DNA from: a virus
Virus record (IMG/VR): IMGVR_UViG_3300030451_002654
Coordinates: 1 to 36,064 of that record
Strand: one strand, 5' to 3'
DNA length: 36,064 bases
The notes under the pieces were generated by a model that saw only the letters and a program-made list of their open reading frames with translations, was not told the DNA's origin and ran no database searches. The position numbers and the translations under genes were made by a program. This document shows, one piece after another, positions 14,937-23,935 of the stretch. The first letter of the stretch is position 1, and each line of letters begins with the position of its first letter.

Positions 14937-16824
14937 CAAAAGAATAGTATATACAATTATAATAGATGATAAAGGTAGGGTTAAAATAGAAGACCTTACT
15001 AATTCATTTGAGAGTGCTTCAACTGCAGTAAAAACATTAAATCAAGATTTAATTACGCAGGGTAATATAATGGAGGATAACTCCAAAAAGAATCAAAATA
15101 TGATTGATAAAACAGGATTAGCTGGAGCTACTCTTGTTGAATTATCAAGAACTGTTTCTGATTTTAACTATGGTTTTAGAGCAATGGCTAACAACCTTTC
15201 TCAATTATCTACACTATTTATTACACTTATAGCAACAACAGGGGGGTTAAGAGATGCTGTTGGTCAGTTAACAAAAGCATTTAGAGGTCCGTTAGGATTT
15301 ATAGTTGCTTTTCAAGTTGCTATTGCTGTAATAGAATATTTTACCTTAAATGCAAAAAAAGCTACAGAAGAAGTAGAAAAACTTAATGAAGAATTATCAA
15401 AACAGCAAGGCTTAAATGAAAATATGAGAGTGTTTGTAGAAATACTCAAAGATGGAAACTCTACAGTAGAAATGCAAACTTTAGCAATGGCTAAACTTAA
15501 AAAGGAAGGTTATGATCCAACTGTAGGTTCATTAGAAGAATTTGAAGCTGCCTTGTTAAAAGTGCAAGAACTTGAACTCGAAGAAATAAAAAGAAATGAA
15601 TCAATAGAAGCTCAATTAGAAAAAAGAAGACAAAAAGAAGCTGATTTAGCAGATGCAAAAGTTAGACACGCAGACGCAGATGCTTATTATCAAAGAACTT
15701 CAACTCAACCAGCAATAGATGCTTTAGAAGAAGAACTTGATTTAATTGATTTAAATATTACTGCAGCTCAAACAGGATTTATAAACGCTTCTAAAGAAAT
15801 ATTAAATTCAGAAGAAATAAAAGGAAACCCATTTTTAGCATCACTTTTAGGTTTAAAAACTACAGATGATAAAGGTGTGAGAAAACCAAAAGTAAAAGTA
15901 TTTGATTTTGGTGATGCAGGTGAGCTTTTAGGTAGATTATTTCAGGATATCGAAGATGAATTAGAGGAAAGAGATAAAGAAGCTAAATCTAAAAAAAGAG
16001 CAAGATTAAGAAGGTTGTTAGGTTTGCCTACAGATGAGGAACAGAAAGAAGAATTAAGTAAATTTTTAAGTAGTGAAAGAGAAAGAATAGATTTAAAAGA
16101 AGAAGAGCATCAAAAAGACTTACAAAGAATAGAAGAAAGAAAACAAGCAAATGAAAGACTAACTCAAATGCTTGTTTCACAAATAGGAAAATTAGCAACA
16201 ATACAAAACAAAGCTTTTCAAGGACAGATAACAAGGTTGAATACTGAAAGAGACATTATTTTAAATAATGATAATCTTACTGCAAAAGAAAAAGATAGAT
16301 TGTTAAAAGAAAACGATAAACAAACAAGAGAAATAAGAATAAGACAAATAAAGTTTGAAAGAGATATGTTTCAGATACAAGCTGCTATGGAACTTGCAAA
16401 ATTAACAATGGCAGCTAATGGTGTTTTATTTAACATAGGAGCATCTGCAACTCAAGGAACACTTGACGCTACTTCTTCTATAGGTAAGTTTTTACAACAA
16501 TTAGGTCCTATTGCAGGTCCTGTTGCATTTGCAGCAATGATAGGTGGTGTTATAGCTCAAATAACATCTGCAAGAAAAGCAGCTGAACAACAAATAAGAG
16601 CTCTATCTGGTCCATTAAAAGGAGTTAATGCAAGTGGTGGAGGTTCTTCACCACAAGCACAAGCTCCTGCATTTAACGTAGTAGGTGCAACACAGACAAG
16701 TCAACTTGCTCAAACAATATCACAAGCCGAGCAACAGCCTATAAAAGCATTTGTCGTAGCGTCTGATGTTTCTACTGCACAGGAACTTGAACGTAGTACG
16801 ATTGAAGGAGCATCTATTGGATAA
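14926..16824 (+). CDS. Tape measure protein
   Basis: A 632-residue, largely helical protein with long charged coiled coils (about residues 140-260 and 330-480) and hydrophobic membrane-like stretches (LSTLFITLIATTGG and LGFIVAFQVAIAVIEYF, about 90-140; GPIAGPVAFAAMIGGVIAQI, about 525-545). This build is typical of tape measure proteins, which set tail length and exit with the DNA. At roughly 1.5 angstroms per residue, it would suggest a tail near 90-100 nm. It is the last gene of the tail block. Confidence 0.85.
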   Translation: MADNKRIVYTIIIDDKGRVKIEDLTNSFESASTAVKTLNQDLITQGNIMEDNSKKNQNMIDKTGLAGATLVELSRTVSDFNYGFRAMANNLSQLSTLFITLIATTGGLRDAVGQLTKAFRGPLGFIVAFQVAIAVIEYFTLNAKKATEEVEKLNEELSKQQGLNENMRVFVEILKDGNSTVEMQTLAMAKLKKEGYDPTVGSLEEFEAALLKVQELELEEIKRNESIEAQLEKRRQKEADLADAKVRHADADAYYQRTSTQPAIDALEEELDLIDLNITAAQTGFINASKEILNSEEIKGNPFLASLLGLKTTDDKGVRKPKVKVFDFGDAGELLGRLFQDIEDELEERDKEAKSKKRARLRRLLGLPTDEEQKEELSKFLSSERERIDLKEEEHQKDLQRIEERKQANERLTQMLVSQIGKLATIQNKAFQGQITRLNTERDIILNNDNLTAKEKDRLLKENDKQTREIRIRQIKFERDMFQIQAAMELAKLTMAANGVLFNIGASATQGTLDATSSIGKFLQQLGPIAGPVAFAAMIGGVIAQITSARKAAEQQIRALSGPLKGVNASGGGSSPQAQAPAFNVVGATQTSQLAQTISQAEQQPIKAFVVASDVSTAQELERSTIEGASIG

Positions 16825-16858
16825 TAAAACAGAATAAACTTAATATAGTTATTTAGAT

Positions 16859-18034
16859 ATGGAAAAGATAATAGAACTTATTATAGACGAGCAAAGTGAG
16901 ATTAGTGGTATCGAAGCTATCTCTGTCGTTGAAAATCCTGCAATAGAAGAAGACTTTATTGCACTAAAAGAACACAAAGATATTAAACTTGCTGAAGTAG
17001 ATGCAGAACAAAGAATACTTATGGGTCCTGCACTTATTCCTAACAAGAAGATATTTAGAAAAGGTGCTGATGATGATGATAATGATTACTACATATATTT
17101 CTCTGAAGAGACAGTTAAGAAAGCATCTGAATTATTCTTTATAAAAAGCAAACACCAAAACTCTACATTTGAACATTCATTTGAATTATCAGATATGTCT
17201 GTTGTAGAATCTTGGCTTATAGAAGACCCAAAGAATGACAAAGCATCTGCTTATGGATTTGATCTACCAAAAGGAACTTGGATGGTATCAATGAAAGTAT
17301 TAAATGATGATGTATGGAGAGCAGTTAAAGAAGGAGAAGTAAAAGGATTTTCTATAGAAGGTTACTTTGCTGATGGACTGGAAAGACCAAAAGAAAGTAT
17401 AGAAGAAAATGCTTGTAGCGAATGTCTAAGTGAATTAAACGCAGAGTTTGAATTAGCAGAAGTATTAGCAAGTTTATCTGAAGAGGTAGAACTTGAATCT
17501 TATGGAGGATATCCACAATCTGCAAGAAACAATGCTAAAAGAGGAATTAAATATAACGAAGCTGTAAATAATAAATGTGCAACTCAAGTTGGTAAAGTTA
17601 GAGCAAGACAACTGGAAGCAGGAGAAAACTTTACTCTACCTACTCTTAAACGCATATACTCATATTTATCAAGAGCTTCTGCATATTATCAAGAGGGTAA
17701 CAATGAAGCCTGTGGAACCATATCGTATTTATTATGGGGTGGTAAATCAATGTTAACTTGGGTAACATCTAAACTTAAAGGACTTGATGCAATAGAAGCA
17801 GCATCAACTATTATTGATGGTAGAGCTGCTTATACAACTATTGAAGAAGCAGAAAGAGCTGCAGAGGATATTGGATGTTCAGGTTACCATACTCACGATT
17901 ACGAAGGTGATACTTGGTATATGCCCTGTGAGGAACACAATCTAAAAGCTCCTTGCCAAGATGGATATGAGCAGATAGGTATGAAAGATAAAGACGGTAG
18001 AAAAGTACCTAATTGTGTTCCAATAAAAAGATGA
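16859..18034 (+). CDS. XkdF-type prohead protease with C-terminal extension
   Basis: A 391-residue protein. Residues about 50-170 match the XkdF-like prohead protease: GPALIPNKKIFR, YYIYFSEETVKKASE, FEHSFE (His106), VESWLIEDPKND, KGTWMVSMKV and VKGFSIEG (Ser165). Such serine proteases trim scaffold and capsid in the prohead. After it comes a common phage accessory domain (YPQSARNNAKRGI to LLWGGKSMLTWVTSKL, about 216-310) and a Cys/His-rich end (GYHTHDYEGDTWYMPCEEH). It is followed in ATGA overlap by a small Cys protein. Both neighbours (scaffold, capsid) fit the role. Confidence 0.85.
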   Translation: MEKIIELIIDEQSEISGIEAISVVENPAIEEDFIALKEHKDIKLAEVDAEQRILMGPALIPNKKIFRKGADDDDNDYYIYFSEETVKKASELFFIKSKHQNSTFEHSFELSDMSVVESWLIEDPKNDKASAYGFDLPKGTWMVSMKVLNDDVWRAVKEGEVKGFSIEGYFADGLERPKESIEENACSECLSELNAEFELAEVLASLSEEVELESYGGYPQSARNNAKRGIKYNEAVNNKCATQVGKVRARQLEAGENFTLPTLKRIYSYLSRASAYYQEGNNEACGTISYLLWGGKSMLTWVTSKLKGLDAIEAASTIIDGRAAYTTIEEAERAAEDIGCSGYHTHDYEGDTWYMPCEEHNLKAPCQDGYEQIGMKDKDGRKVPNCVPIKR

Positions 18035-18171
18035 GAAGAAGAAAAAATGCAACAGTAAGTTATTCGTCTCCTAAATCAGGAAGAAGAGGATGTTTGTGTC
18101 CTGACGGAAAAACATATTCTACAAAATGTTGCGATGGTACACTTGAAGCACAAGGTGTTGGAAAAGTATAA
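18031..18171 (+). CDS. Small cysteine-rich protein
   Basis: A 46-residue protein with a basic N-terminus (MRRRKNA) and a cysteine cluster (GCLCPDGKTYSTKCCDGTL). The four cysteines could bind zinc or form disulfides. Its ATG overlaps the protease stop (ATGA). Similar short proteins occur next to head genes in flavobacterial phages. The function is unknown. Confidence 0.65.
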   Translation: MRRRKNATVSYSSPKSGRRGCLCPDGKTYSTKCCDGTLEAQGVGKV

Positions 18172-18220
18172 AAATACAACAGAATAATTTTAATCGGTAA
18201 TTACTATAAATAAGAATCTT

Positions 18221-18721
18221 ATGAAAGCAAGTGAAATTGTAACTAAAATCAAAGATGTTCTTTTATCTTCATCTGAAAAGGAAGAGGAAACAACTCCTGA
18301 CGTTGAGTTAAAAGAAGAAGCTCCTAAAGCTAAAAAAGAAGAAGCTAAAGAGGAGATTAAGGAAGAAGCTCCTGCGGCAGATGTAAAAGAAGTGTCTTAC
18401 TCTGCAGAAGAAGGTGCTGAAGAACTACAAGAGGATAACTACGAAGAAGACATCGTAGAAGATGCTCCTGCTGTAGAGTATGCTACTAAAGATGAGGTCG
18501 TTGAGATCAAAGCTATGGTAGAGAAACTAAGAGGGATGATTGAAGCTAAAGAAGAAGCTAAAGAAGAAGTTCCACAAGAACTATCTGCTGACGAACCTGC
18601 TGAAGCAATAAATCATTCACCAGAAAACGAAGTAAGTAACAATATTGGTGTTAGGTTTGCTCCTAATTCAAATAGAAACACTACTTACAATAGAGTATTA
18701 AACGCAATAAGTAAACAATAA
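18221..18721 (+). CDS. Probable head scaffold protein
   Basis: A 166-residue, very acidic, low-complexity protein (Glu, Lys, Ala, Pro) with a central helix (DEVVEIKAMVEKLRGMIEAK, about 82-101). It ends NRNTTYNRVLNAISKQ, a conserved-looking tail. Acidic helical composition, size and position between the protease and capsid genes fit a scaffold that shapes the prohead and is then degraded. No sequence motif proves it. Confidence 0.7.
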   Translation: MKASEIVTKIKDVLLSSSEKEEETTPDVELKEEAPKAKKEEAKEEIKEEAPAADVKEVSYSAEEGAEELQEDNYEEDIVEDAPAVEYATKDEVVEIKAMVEKLRGMIEAKEEAKEEVPQELSADEPAEAINHSPENEVSNNIGVRFAPNSNRNTTYNRVLNAISKQ

Positions 18722-18739
18722 TTAATTAATTTTTAAATA

Positions 18740-19675
18740 ATGGCAACAACAACTTCAATAACTACTACTTACGCTGGTGAATTTGCAGGGAAGTATATTT
18801 CTGCTGCTTTATTATCAGGTAAAACTTTAGCGGAGGGGAATATTACAACAGTACCTAACGTTAAATATAAGCAAGTAATGAAAAAAGTGGCAACTGATGA
18901 CATCGTAAAAGACGCAACTTGTGACTTCTCTGATACATCAACACTTACTCTTACTGAAAGAATCTTAACTCCAGAAGAGTTCCAAGTGAACTTAGAGTTA
19001 TGTAAAAAGGACTTTAGAAGCGACTGGGAAGCTGCTCAAATGGGATTCTCTGCATTTGACAACTTACCTCCATCTTTCTCTGACTTCTTAATCGCTCACG
19101 TAGCAGATAAAGTAGCTCAAAGAATTGAGACTAACATCTGGACAGGTACTAACGCAACTGCAGGTCAGTTTGACGGATTTATCACTACTTTAGGTGCTGA
19201 TTCAGACGTAGTTGACGTAACAGGTACTGCATCTACTGCATCTAACATTATCACAGAGCTTGGTAAAATTGCTGATGCAATTCCATCTGCTGTATATGGT
19301 TCAGAAGATATGACTATCTACCTTCCAGGTAATATGTACAGAAACTATATTAGAGCATTAGGTGGATTTGGTGCTTCTGGTCTTGGTGCTGCAGGTACTA
19401 ACGATCAAGGTACTCAATGGTACAATATGGGATCAGGTCTATCATTTGATGGTATCCAAGTAGTTCACGCTCCTGGTTTATCTGACAATGACGCTGTAGC
19501 AGCTCAAAAATCAAACTTATTCTTCGGTACAGGATTACTTTCTGACCAAAACGAAGTAAAAGTAATTGATATGGCTGACTTAGACGGTTCTCAAAATGTA
19601 AGAGTCGTAATGAGATTTACTGCTGGTATTCAGCACGGAATTGGAACTGAAGTAGTATTATACGCTACATCATAA
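18740..19675 (+). CDS. Major capsid protein
   Basis: A 311-residue protein immediately after the scaffold and followed by its own strong terminator. It resembles capsid proteins of Bacteroidetes siphoviruses (LLSGKTLAEGNITTVPNVKY at the start, ILTPEEFQVNLELCKKDF, GSEDMTIYLPGNMYRNYIRA, and a C-terminal VRVVMRFTAGIQHGIGTEVV). The HK97 fold is expected but not provable here. Codon use differs visibly from neighbours: many TTC, AAC, GCT, ACT and TCT codons where other genes use the AT-ending forms, as expected for a very highly made protein. Confidence 0.85.
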   Translation: MATTTSITTTYAGEFAGKYISAALLSGKTLAEGNITTVPNVKYKQVMKKVATDDIVKDATCDFSDTSTLTLTERILTPEEFQVNLELCKKDFRSDWEAAQMGFSAFDNLPPSFSDFLIAHVADKVAQRIETNIWTGTNATAGQFDGFITTLGADSDVVDVTGTASTASNIITELGKIADAIPSAVYGSEDMTIYLPGNMYRNYIRALGGFGASGLGAAGTNDQGTQWYNMGSGLSFDGIQVVHAPGLSDNDAVAAQKSNLFFGTGLLSDQNEVKVIDMADLDGSQNVRVVMRFTAGIQHGIGTEVVLYATS

Positions 19676-19699
19676 TAAAACAAATTGTTTAACATAAAA

Positions 19700-19733
19700 A
19701 AGGTAGGTGGAGTTTTACTACCTGCCTTTTTTT
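19700..19733 (+). terminator. Intrinsic terminator after capsid gene
   Basis: AAGGTAGGT (19700-19708) pairs with ACCTGCCTT (19720-19728), one G-T pair, followed by a T run. It separates the capsid from the tail tube gene. Confidence 0.85.
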
Positions 19734-19749
19734 ATAAAATATAAAAATT

Positions 19750-20298
19750 ATGGCTTGTGACTTAACATTAGGAAGAAAAGAACCTTGTAAAGATGTCGTT
19801 GGTGGAATAAAAAACGTTTATTTCACTGATTTTGGAGACTTTGGTACTGTAACATTAACAGATGATGAGATTACCAATATGACAGGTACTTTTACAGCAT
19901 TTAAATATGAAGTAAAAGGAAACTCATCATTAGAGCAAACAGTAAACGCTTCAAGAGAAAACGGAACTGTATTCTATGAGCAAACACTTAACTTAACTCT
20001 TAAGAAATTATCTAAAGAAGATAACAAAGAATTAAAGTTATTAGCTTATGGAAGACCTCACGTTGCTGTTGAAGATTATAACGGTAACGTTATGGTTGTA
20101 GGACTTGAACACGGTGCAGATGTATCAGGAGGTACAATTGTAACTGGTGCTGCAATGGGAGACTTAAGTGGATATACATTAACGTTGACTGGTATGGAAA
20201 CAAAACCAGCTAACTTTGTAGCTTCACCTACATCAACAGACCCATACGATGGTATGTCAAGTGCAACTGTAACTGTAACAGTAGGTACTAACTCTTAA
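19750..20298 (+). CDS. Major tail tube protein
   Basis: A 182-residue, beta-rich protein between terminators. It has KNVYFTDFGDFGTVTLTDDE, ENGTVFYEQTLNLTLKKL and LLAYGRPHVAVEDYNGN, features of tail tube proteins in Bacteroidetes siphoviruses. Being framed by two terminators fits a high-copy structural protein. Its position after the capsid rather than next to the tape measure is unusual compared with lambda. Confidence 0.75.
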   Translation: MACDLTLGRKEPCKDVVGGIKNVYFTDFGDFGTVTLTDDEITNMTGTFTAFKYEVKGNSSLEQTVNASRENGTVFYEQTLNLTLKKLSKEDNKELKLLAYGRPHVAVEDYNGNVMVVGLEHGADVSGGTIVTGAAMGDLSGYTLTLTGMETKPANFVASPTSTDPYDGMSSATVTVTVGTNS

Positions 20299-20322
20299 AC
20301 ATATAGGGTTTTAAAAAGAAAG

Positions 20323-20349
20323 AGAGGACAATTGGTCCTCTTTTTTTTT
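20323..20349 (+). terminator. Intrinsic terminator after tail tube gene
   Basis: AGAGGAC (20323-20329) pairs with GTCCTCT (20335-20341) around AATTG, followed by a T run to 20349. The gap before it begins with TTAAACATATAGGGT, a degenerate match to the 17-base repeat. Confidence 0.85.
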
Positions 20350-20381
20350 GAACATAATCAGGCATATTAGGTTATATACAT

Positions 20382-20747
20382 ATGATAAGATTATCACCTA
20401 CAACAGATTCTCAAACAGTAAGCATAATTCCACGAGCATATACAGTTGCCAGTGACTTATCTATGGTTATCGTAGAAGACGGAACAAGAAAAACACAAAC
20501 AATAACAAGTATCACATCAGCATTATCATCAAATGGTAATTACTTGGAGATGTCTATTGCATTTAGTATTTTAACTGCAGAAAATAGTTATTCGTTTGAA
20601 TTAAAACAAGGAAGTACATTACTATACAGAGGTAAAGCATATTGTACTTCACAAACAGATAATACAACAGATCATACACTAAATAGTAATAAATATAATG
20701 AGTATGTTGGAACTGATACGGATGACCAAAAATATATTGTAATATGA
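20382..20747 (+). CDS. Small protein before portal
   Basis: A 121-residue beta-rich protein (SQTVSIIPRAYTVASDLSMV, NSYSFELKQGSTLLYRGKA). It resembles small proteins next to the portal gene in related phages, perhaps capsid decoration or joining. Its stop overlaps the portal start (ATGA). No catalytic motif is seen. Confidence 0.65.
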   Translation: MIRLSPTTDSQTVSIIPRAYTVASDLSMVIVEDGTRKTQTITSITSALSSNGNYLEMSIAFSILTAENSYSFELKQGSTLLYRGKAYCTSQTDNTTDHTLNSNKYNEYVGTDTDDQKYIVI

Positions 20748-22477
20748 ACAAAGTAAAAGTAATAAATTTAGCAGGGTACGAAGTACCAAGCATAAAAGAA
20801 TCTACCAGATATGATTGGGTAGAATACGGAGACGACAATAACTATTTTGGTGACATTATAGAAAGATATACAGGTAGTCCAACAAACTCAAGATGTATTA
20901 ATGGTATTACTGATCTGATTTATGGTAGAGGATTAAGTGCAACTGATTCAGAAGACAATGCTGTTCAGTTTGGACAAATGCAACAAATATTAAAAGATGT
21001 TGATGTAAGAAGAATTGTAGGAGATTTAAAATTACTTGGACAAGCATCTATACAAGTTGTATATAATAAAAGAAAAACAAAAATTATGCAGCTTAAGCAC
21101 TTTCCTACTGAAACACTTAGAGCTGAAAAAGCAAAAGATGGTAAAATAACTGGATATTATTATCATCCAAAATGGAAAGAATTAAAACCTGCAGATAAAC
21201 CTAAAAGAATACCAGCATTTAAACACGGTAGAAAAAGTGAAACTGTAGAAATCTATATGATAAAGCCATATAGAGCTGGTTTTTATTATTACTCACCTGT
21301 TGATTATCAAGGATGTTTACAATACTGTAATTTAGAAGAAGAAGTATCAAACTATCACATTAATAATATACAGAATGGTTTACAGCCATCACTGTTATTA
21401 AACTTTAACAATGGTATTCCAGGTGATGAAGCACAGGAGATGATTGAACGCAAGATATATGAGAAGTTTAGTGGATCATCAAACGCAGGTAGATTTATAT
21501 TAGCATTTAATGATAATGCAGAGAATCAATCTACAGTAGAACCTATTCATTTACCAGATGCTCACGCACAATATGACTTTTTAGCTAAAGAATCAAGAGA
21601 AAAAATAATGATTGGTCACGGTGTTGTTTCTCCTATACTTCTTGGTATAAAAGATAATACTGGTTTTGGAAATAATGCAGAAGAGCTAAGAACAGCATCT
21701 GTACTTATGGATAATATTGTAATAAGACCATTTCAGACACTCCTAATCAACTCATTTAACGAGTTATTAGCATTTAATGGCATAAGCTTAAACCTTTACT
21801 TTGTTACTCTACAACCAATTGAGTTTACAGAGCTTGATAATATTGAGACTAAGATTAAAAGAGAAGAAGAAACAGGTGAAAAACTATCATCACAAGAAAA
21901 AAATGACTTTAACGATGAAGAAGGTGATGATTTACTATCTCAACTTGAAAGTTTAGGTGAAAAAATAGATGAAAATGACTGGGAACTTATACATACAGAA
22001 AAAGTAGAGGATACAGAAGCAGAATTTGACTTTACTAAACTTGCAGAAGTGTCAAAAGATGATGCTAAACCTAATAGCGTTTCTTCACAGGATAATTCAA
22101 CATATAAGGTTAGATATTCTTATGGTCCTGTAAGAAATTCAGCTAATAGCAGACGTTTTTGTCAAAGAATGGAGCTATTAACAAGTCAAAACCTTGTATT
22201 TAGAAAAGAAGATATAAATATGATGTCTTTTAGAGGTGTAAATAAGGAATTAGGACATAAAGGACAGAACTATTCATTATTTAAGTATAAAGGCGGTGTA
22301 AATTGTCATCACTATTGGGAATTAAAGGTGTATAAGAGAAGAGTTAGCGATAATAACCTGGTCAGTGAACAAGAAGCAATAAAAGATGGCTTAAAAGAGC
22401 CTAAAAACGCTCCTGAAGTCGAAATTGCACCTAAAGATATGCCAAATAGAGGACATCATCCAAATTATAACAAATGA
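20744..22477 (+). CDS. Portal protein
   Basis: A 577-residue protein that forms the DNA entry ring of the head. The N-terminus has DDNNYFGDIIERYTGSPTNS and RCINGITDLIYGRGL, then HFPTETLRAEK and HGVVSPILLGIKDNTGFGNN, a build typical of portals in flavobacterial phages. The end (GPVRNSANSRRFCQRMELL, RKEDINMMS, KGGVNCHHYWELKVYKR; about 455-545) is an extra His/Cys-containing domain often found fused to portal or MuF-type proteins. Length is longer than many portals because of this domain. Confidence 0.85.
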   Translation: MNKVKVINLAGYEVPSIKESTRYDWVEYGDDNNYFGDIIERYTGSPTNSRCINGITDLIYGRGLSATDSEDNAVQFGQMQQILKDVDVRRIVGDLKLLGQASIQVVYNKRKTKIMQLKHFPTETLRAEKAKDGKITGYYYHPKWKELKPADKPKRIPAFKHGRKSETVEIYMIKPYRAGFYYYSPVDYQGCLQYCNLEEEVSNYHINNIQNGLQPSLLLNFNNGIPGDEAQEMIERKIYEKFSGSSNAGRFILAFNDNAENQSTVEPIHLPDAHAQYDFLAKESREKIMIGHGVVSPILLGIKDNTGFGNNAEELRTASVLMDNIVIRPFQTLLINSFNELLAFNGISLNLYFVTLQPIEFTELDNIETKIKREEETGEKLSSQEKNDFNDEEGDDLLSQLESLGEKIDENDWELIHTEKVEDTEAEFDFTKLAEVSKDDAKPNSVSSQDNSTYKVRYSYGPVRNSANSRRFCQRMELLTSQNLVFRKEDINMMSFRGVNKELGHKGQNYSLFKYKGGVNCHHYWELKVYKRRVSDNNLVSEQEAIKDGLKEPKNAPEVEIAPKDMPNRGHHPNYNK

Positions 22478-22971
22478 AAGCATTATTTATAACATTAGAA
22501 GAGTTAAAAAGAAAATCTATTATAGATGGGAATGTAGATACTGATAAACTGATACAGTTTGTAGAAGTAGCACAAGATACTTATATACAAACGCAACTTG
22601 GTACAGTTTTGTATGATAAATTACAGACAGATATAACAAGTGATAGTTTAACAGGGAATTATTCTACACTTGTCAATACATATTTAAAACCAATGCTAAT
22701 TTGGTTTAGTCAATCAGAGTATATGAAATATGCAGCATTTCAAATATCAAATGGTGGTGTATTTAAACACAGATCAGAGAATAGTGATTCTGCATCACTT
22801 GAAGAAATTAACAATTTAGTACATCAAGCTAAGACTACTGCAGATTTCTATACACAGAGGTTTTTAGATTATATGGATCAGAATAGTGAACTATATCCAG
22901 AATATACAGCGAATCAAGATGGTGGTATGTATCCAGAGAGAGATCAAAATATGACAGGATGGGTTTTATAA
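22474..22971 (+). CDS. Head-tail connector-like protein
   Basis: A 165-residue, helical protein. It has ELKRKSIIDGNVDTDKL, FVEVAQDTYIQTQLGTVLYD and YLKPMLIWFSQSEYMKYAAF. This matches the small connector or adaptor protein that follows the portal in Bacteroidetes phages. Its ATG overlaps the portal stop (ATGA). Confidence 0.7.
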   Translation: MKALFITLEELKRKSIIDGNVDTDKLIQFVEVAQDTYIQTQLGTVLYDKLQTDITSDSLTGNYSTLVNTYLKPMLIWFSQSEYMKYAAFQISNGGVFKHRSENSDSASLEEINNLVHQAKTTADFYTQRFLDYMDQNSELYPEYTANQDGGMYPERDQNMTGWVL

Positions 22972-23066
22972 AGGATAAAAAAACATATAAGCCTAAGAAA
23001 GAAAACGAAATAAAATTAAAGAGTTATATAGAAAAGATTAAAAATGTCGTTCGGTTCAATATATGA
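22959..23066 (+). CDS. Short basic protein
   Basis: A 35-residue, lysine-rich peptide (KDKKTYKPKKENEIKLKSY). It starts 13 bases inside the connector gene and ends inside the next small gene. It is probably helical. Support is only that it is open and well placed, so confidence is moderate. Confidence 0.45.
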   Translation: MGFIKDKKTYKPKKENEIKLKSYIEKIKNVVRFNI

Positions 23067-23127
23067 TGATAGTTGGTGGGGTAATGATGATGAGTCTAAT
23101 GGTTGGGGTATAATTTATCCAGTATAA
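23044..23127 (+). CDS. Tiny tail/fibre protein, copy 1
   Basis: A 27-residue peptide with FGSIYDDSWWGN and SNGWGIIYPV. The next gene repeats this pattern (FGEIYSESWFGN, GNGWGYIYPF), so the two form a tandem pair. Both are Trp and Gly rich. The function is unknown; position suggests fibre assembly. Confidence 0.55.
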   Translation: MSFGSIYDDSWWGNDDESNGWGIIYPV

Positions 23128-23131
23128 GAAA

Positions 23132-23299
23132 ATGGGATTTGGAGAAATATATAGCGAAAGTTGGTTTGGAAATACGAATGAAGGTAATGGATGGGGTTAT
23201 ATTTACCCTTTTGATGCAGACGGTTCACATTTAACAGTTGATACAACTTTATTTACAGCCGACAGTTCGACATTAACAGTAGATGCAACAGTATATTAA
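23132..23299 (+). CDS. Small tail/fibre protein, copy 2 with TVD repeats
   Basis: A 55-residue protein. Its first half copies the pattern of the gene before it (FGEIYSESWFGN ... GNGWGYIYPF). Its second half holds two short repeats, HLTVDTTLFTADS and STLTVDATVY, similar to the end of the hub protein (GNLTVDATDISVDSALITAD). It precedes the fibre genes. Confidence 0.6.
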   Translation: MGFGEIYSESWFGNTNEGNGWGYIYPFDADGSHLTVDTTLFTADSSTLTVDATVY

Positions 23300-23310
23300 A
23301 ATAAATTAAA

Positions 23311-23934
23311 ATGGCAAAACAAGCAATAGGAATAGGAACTTCAGCGAATGACGGAACAGGTGATCCGTTAAGAACCGCTATGGATAAAACAAATGACAAC
23401 TTCAATGAAGTGTATGCTTTATTTGGAGATGGGTCAACACTTGCATTAAGTGGAGATGTATCTGTATCTGCAGGTGCAGTAACGATAGCAAATGACGCTG
23501 TAGAAAATGCTATGATTGCTAATGACGCTGTAGATTCTGACCAGATAGCAGATGGTGCAATAGATACAGTACACATTGGAAATGACCAAGTAACAGTGGA
23601 TAAGTTAGCTGATGAATTTACAGCAGCACAAGCAGTATCAAGTGCAGCTTCGTTAACTTTAGACGCAGCAGCTTATGACGTATTTACTTGGACTGCTGGT
23701 CACAGTGCTACAATAGATTTTACAAATGTTACTTTAGGAATGGTAAAAACACTTGTTGTAACAGGTGGTGGAGGTTCTTATACGTTAACACTACAAAATA
23801 TAAATGGTAGTTCTGGTACATTTAATAAAATATCAGGAACTTATGATGACACAAGTTCTACAAAAAATATAATTCAATTCAAGTTTATCTCTACGAGTGA
23901 AGCTTGGTACACAATATCTAAAATAGCAAGTTAA
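23311..23934 (+). CDS. Tail fibre-like structural protein
   Basis: A 207-residue protein. The start IGTSANDGTGDPLRTAMDKT, then NDNFNEVYALFG, is a well-known N-terminal attachment motif of phage fibre and structural proteins. The middle has repeated NDAVENAMIANDAVDSDQIA (a short helical or coiled repeat, often trimeric) and the C-terminus is a beta domain (TLVVTGGGGSYTLTLQNING). It likely anchors or forms a short fibre. Confidence 0.75.
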   Translation: MAKQAIGIGTSANDGTGDPLRTAMDKTNDNFNEVYALFGDGSTLALSGDVSVSAGAVTIANDAVENAMIANDAVDSDQIADGAIDTVHIGNDQVTVDKLADEFTAAQAVSSAASLTLDAAAYDVFTWTAGHSATIDFTNVTLGMVKTLVVTGGGGSYTLTLQNINGSSGTFNKISGTYDDTSSTKNIIQFKFISTSEAWYTISKIAS

Positions 23935-23935
23935 T

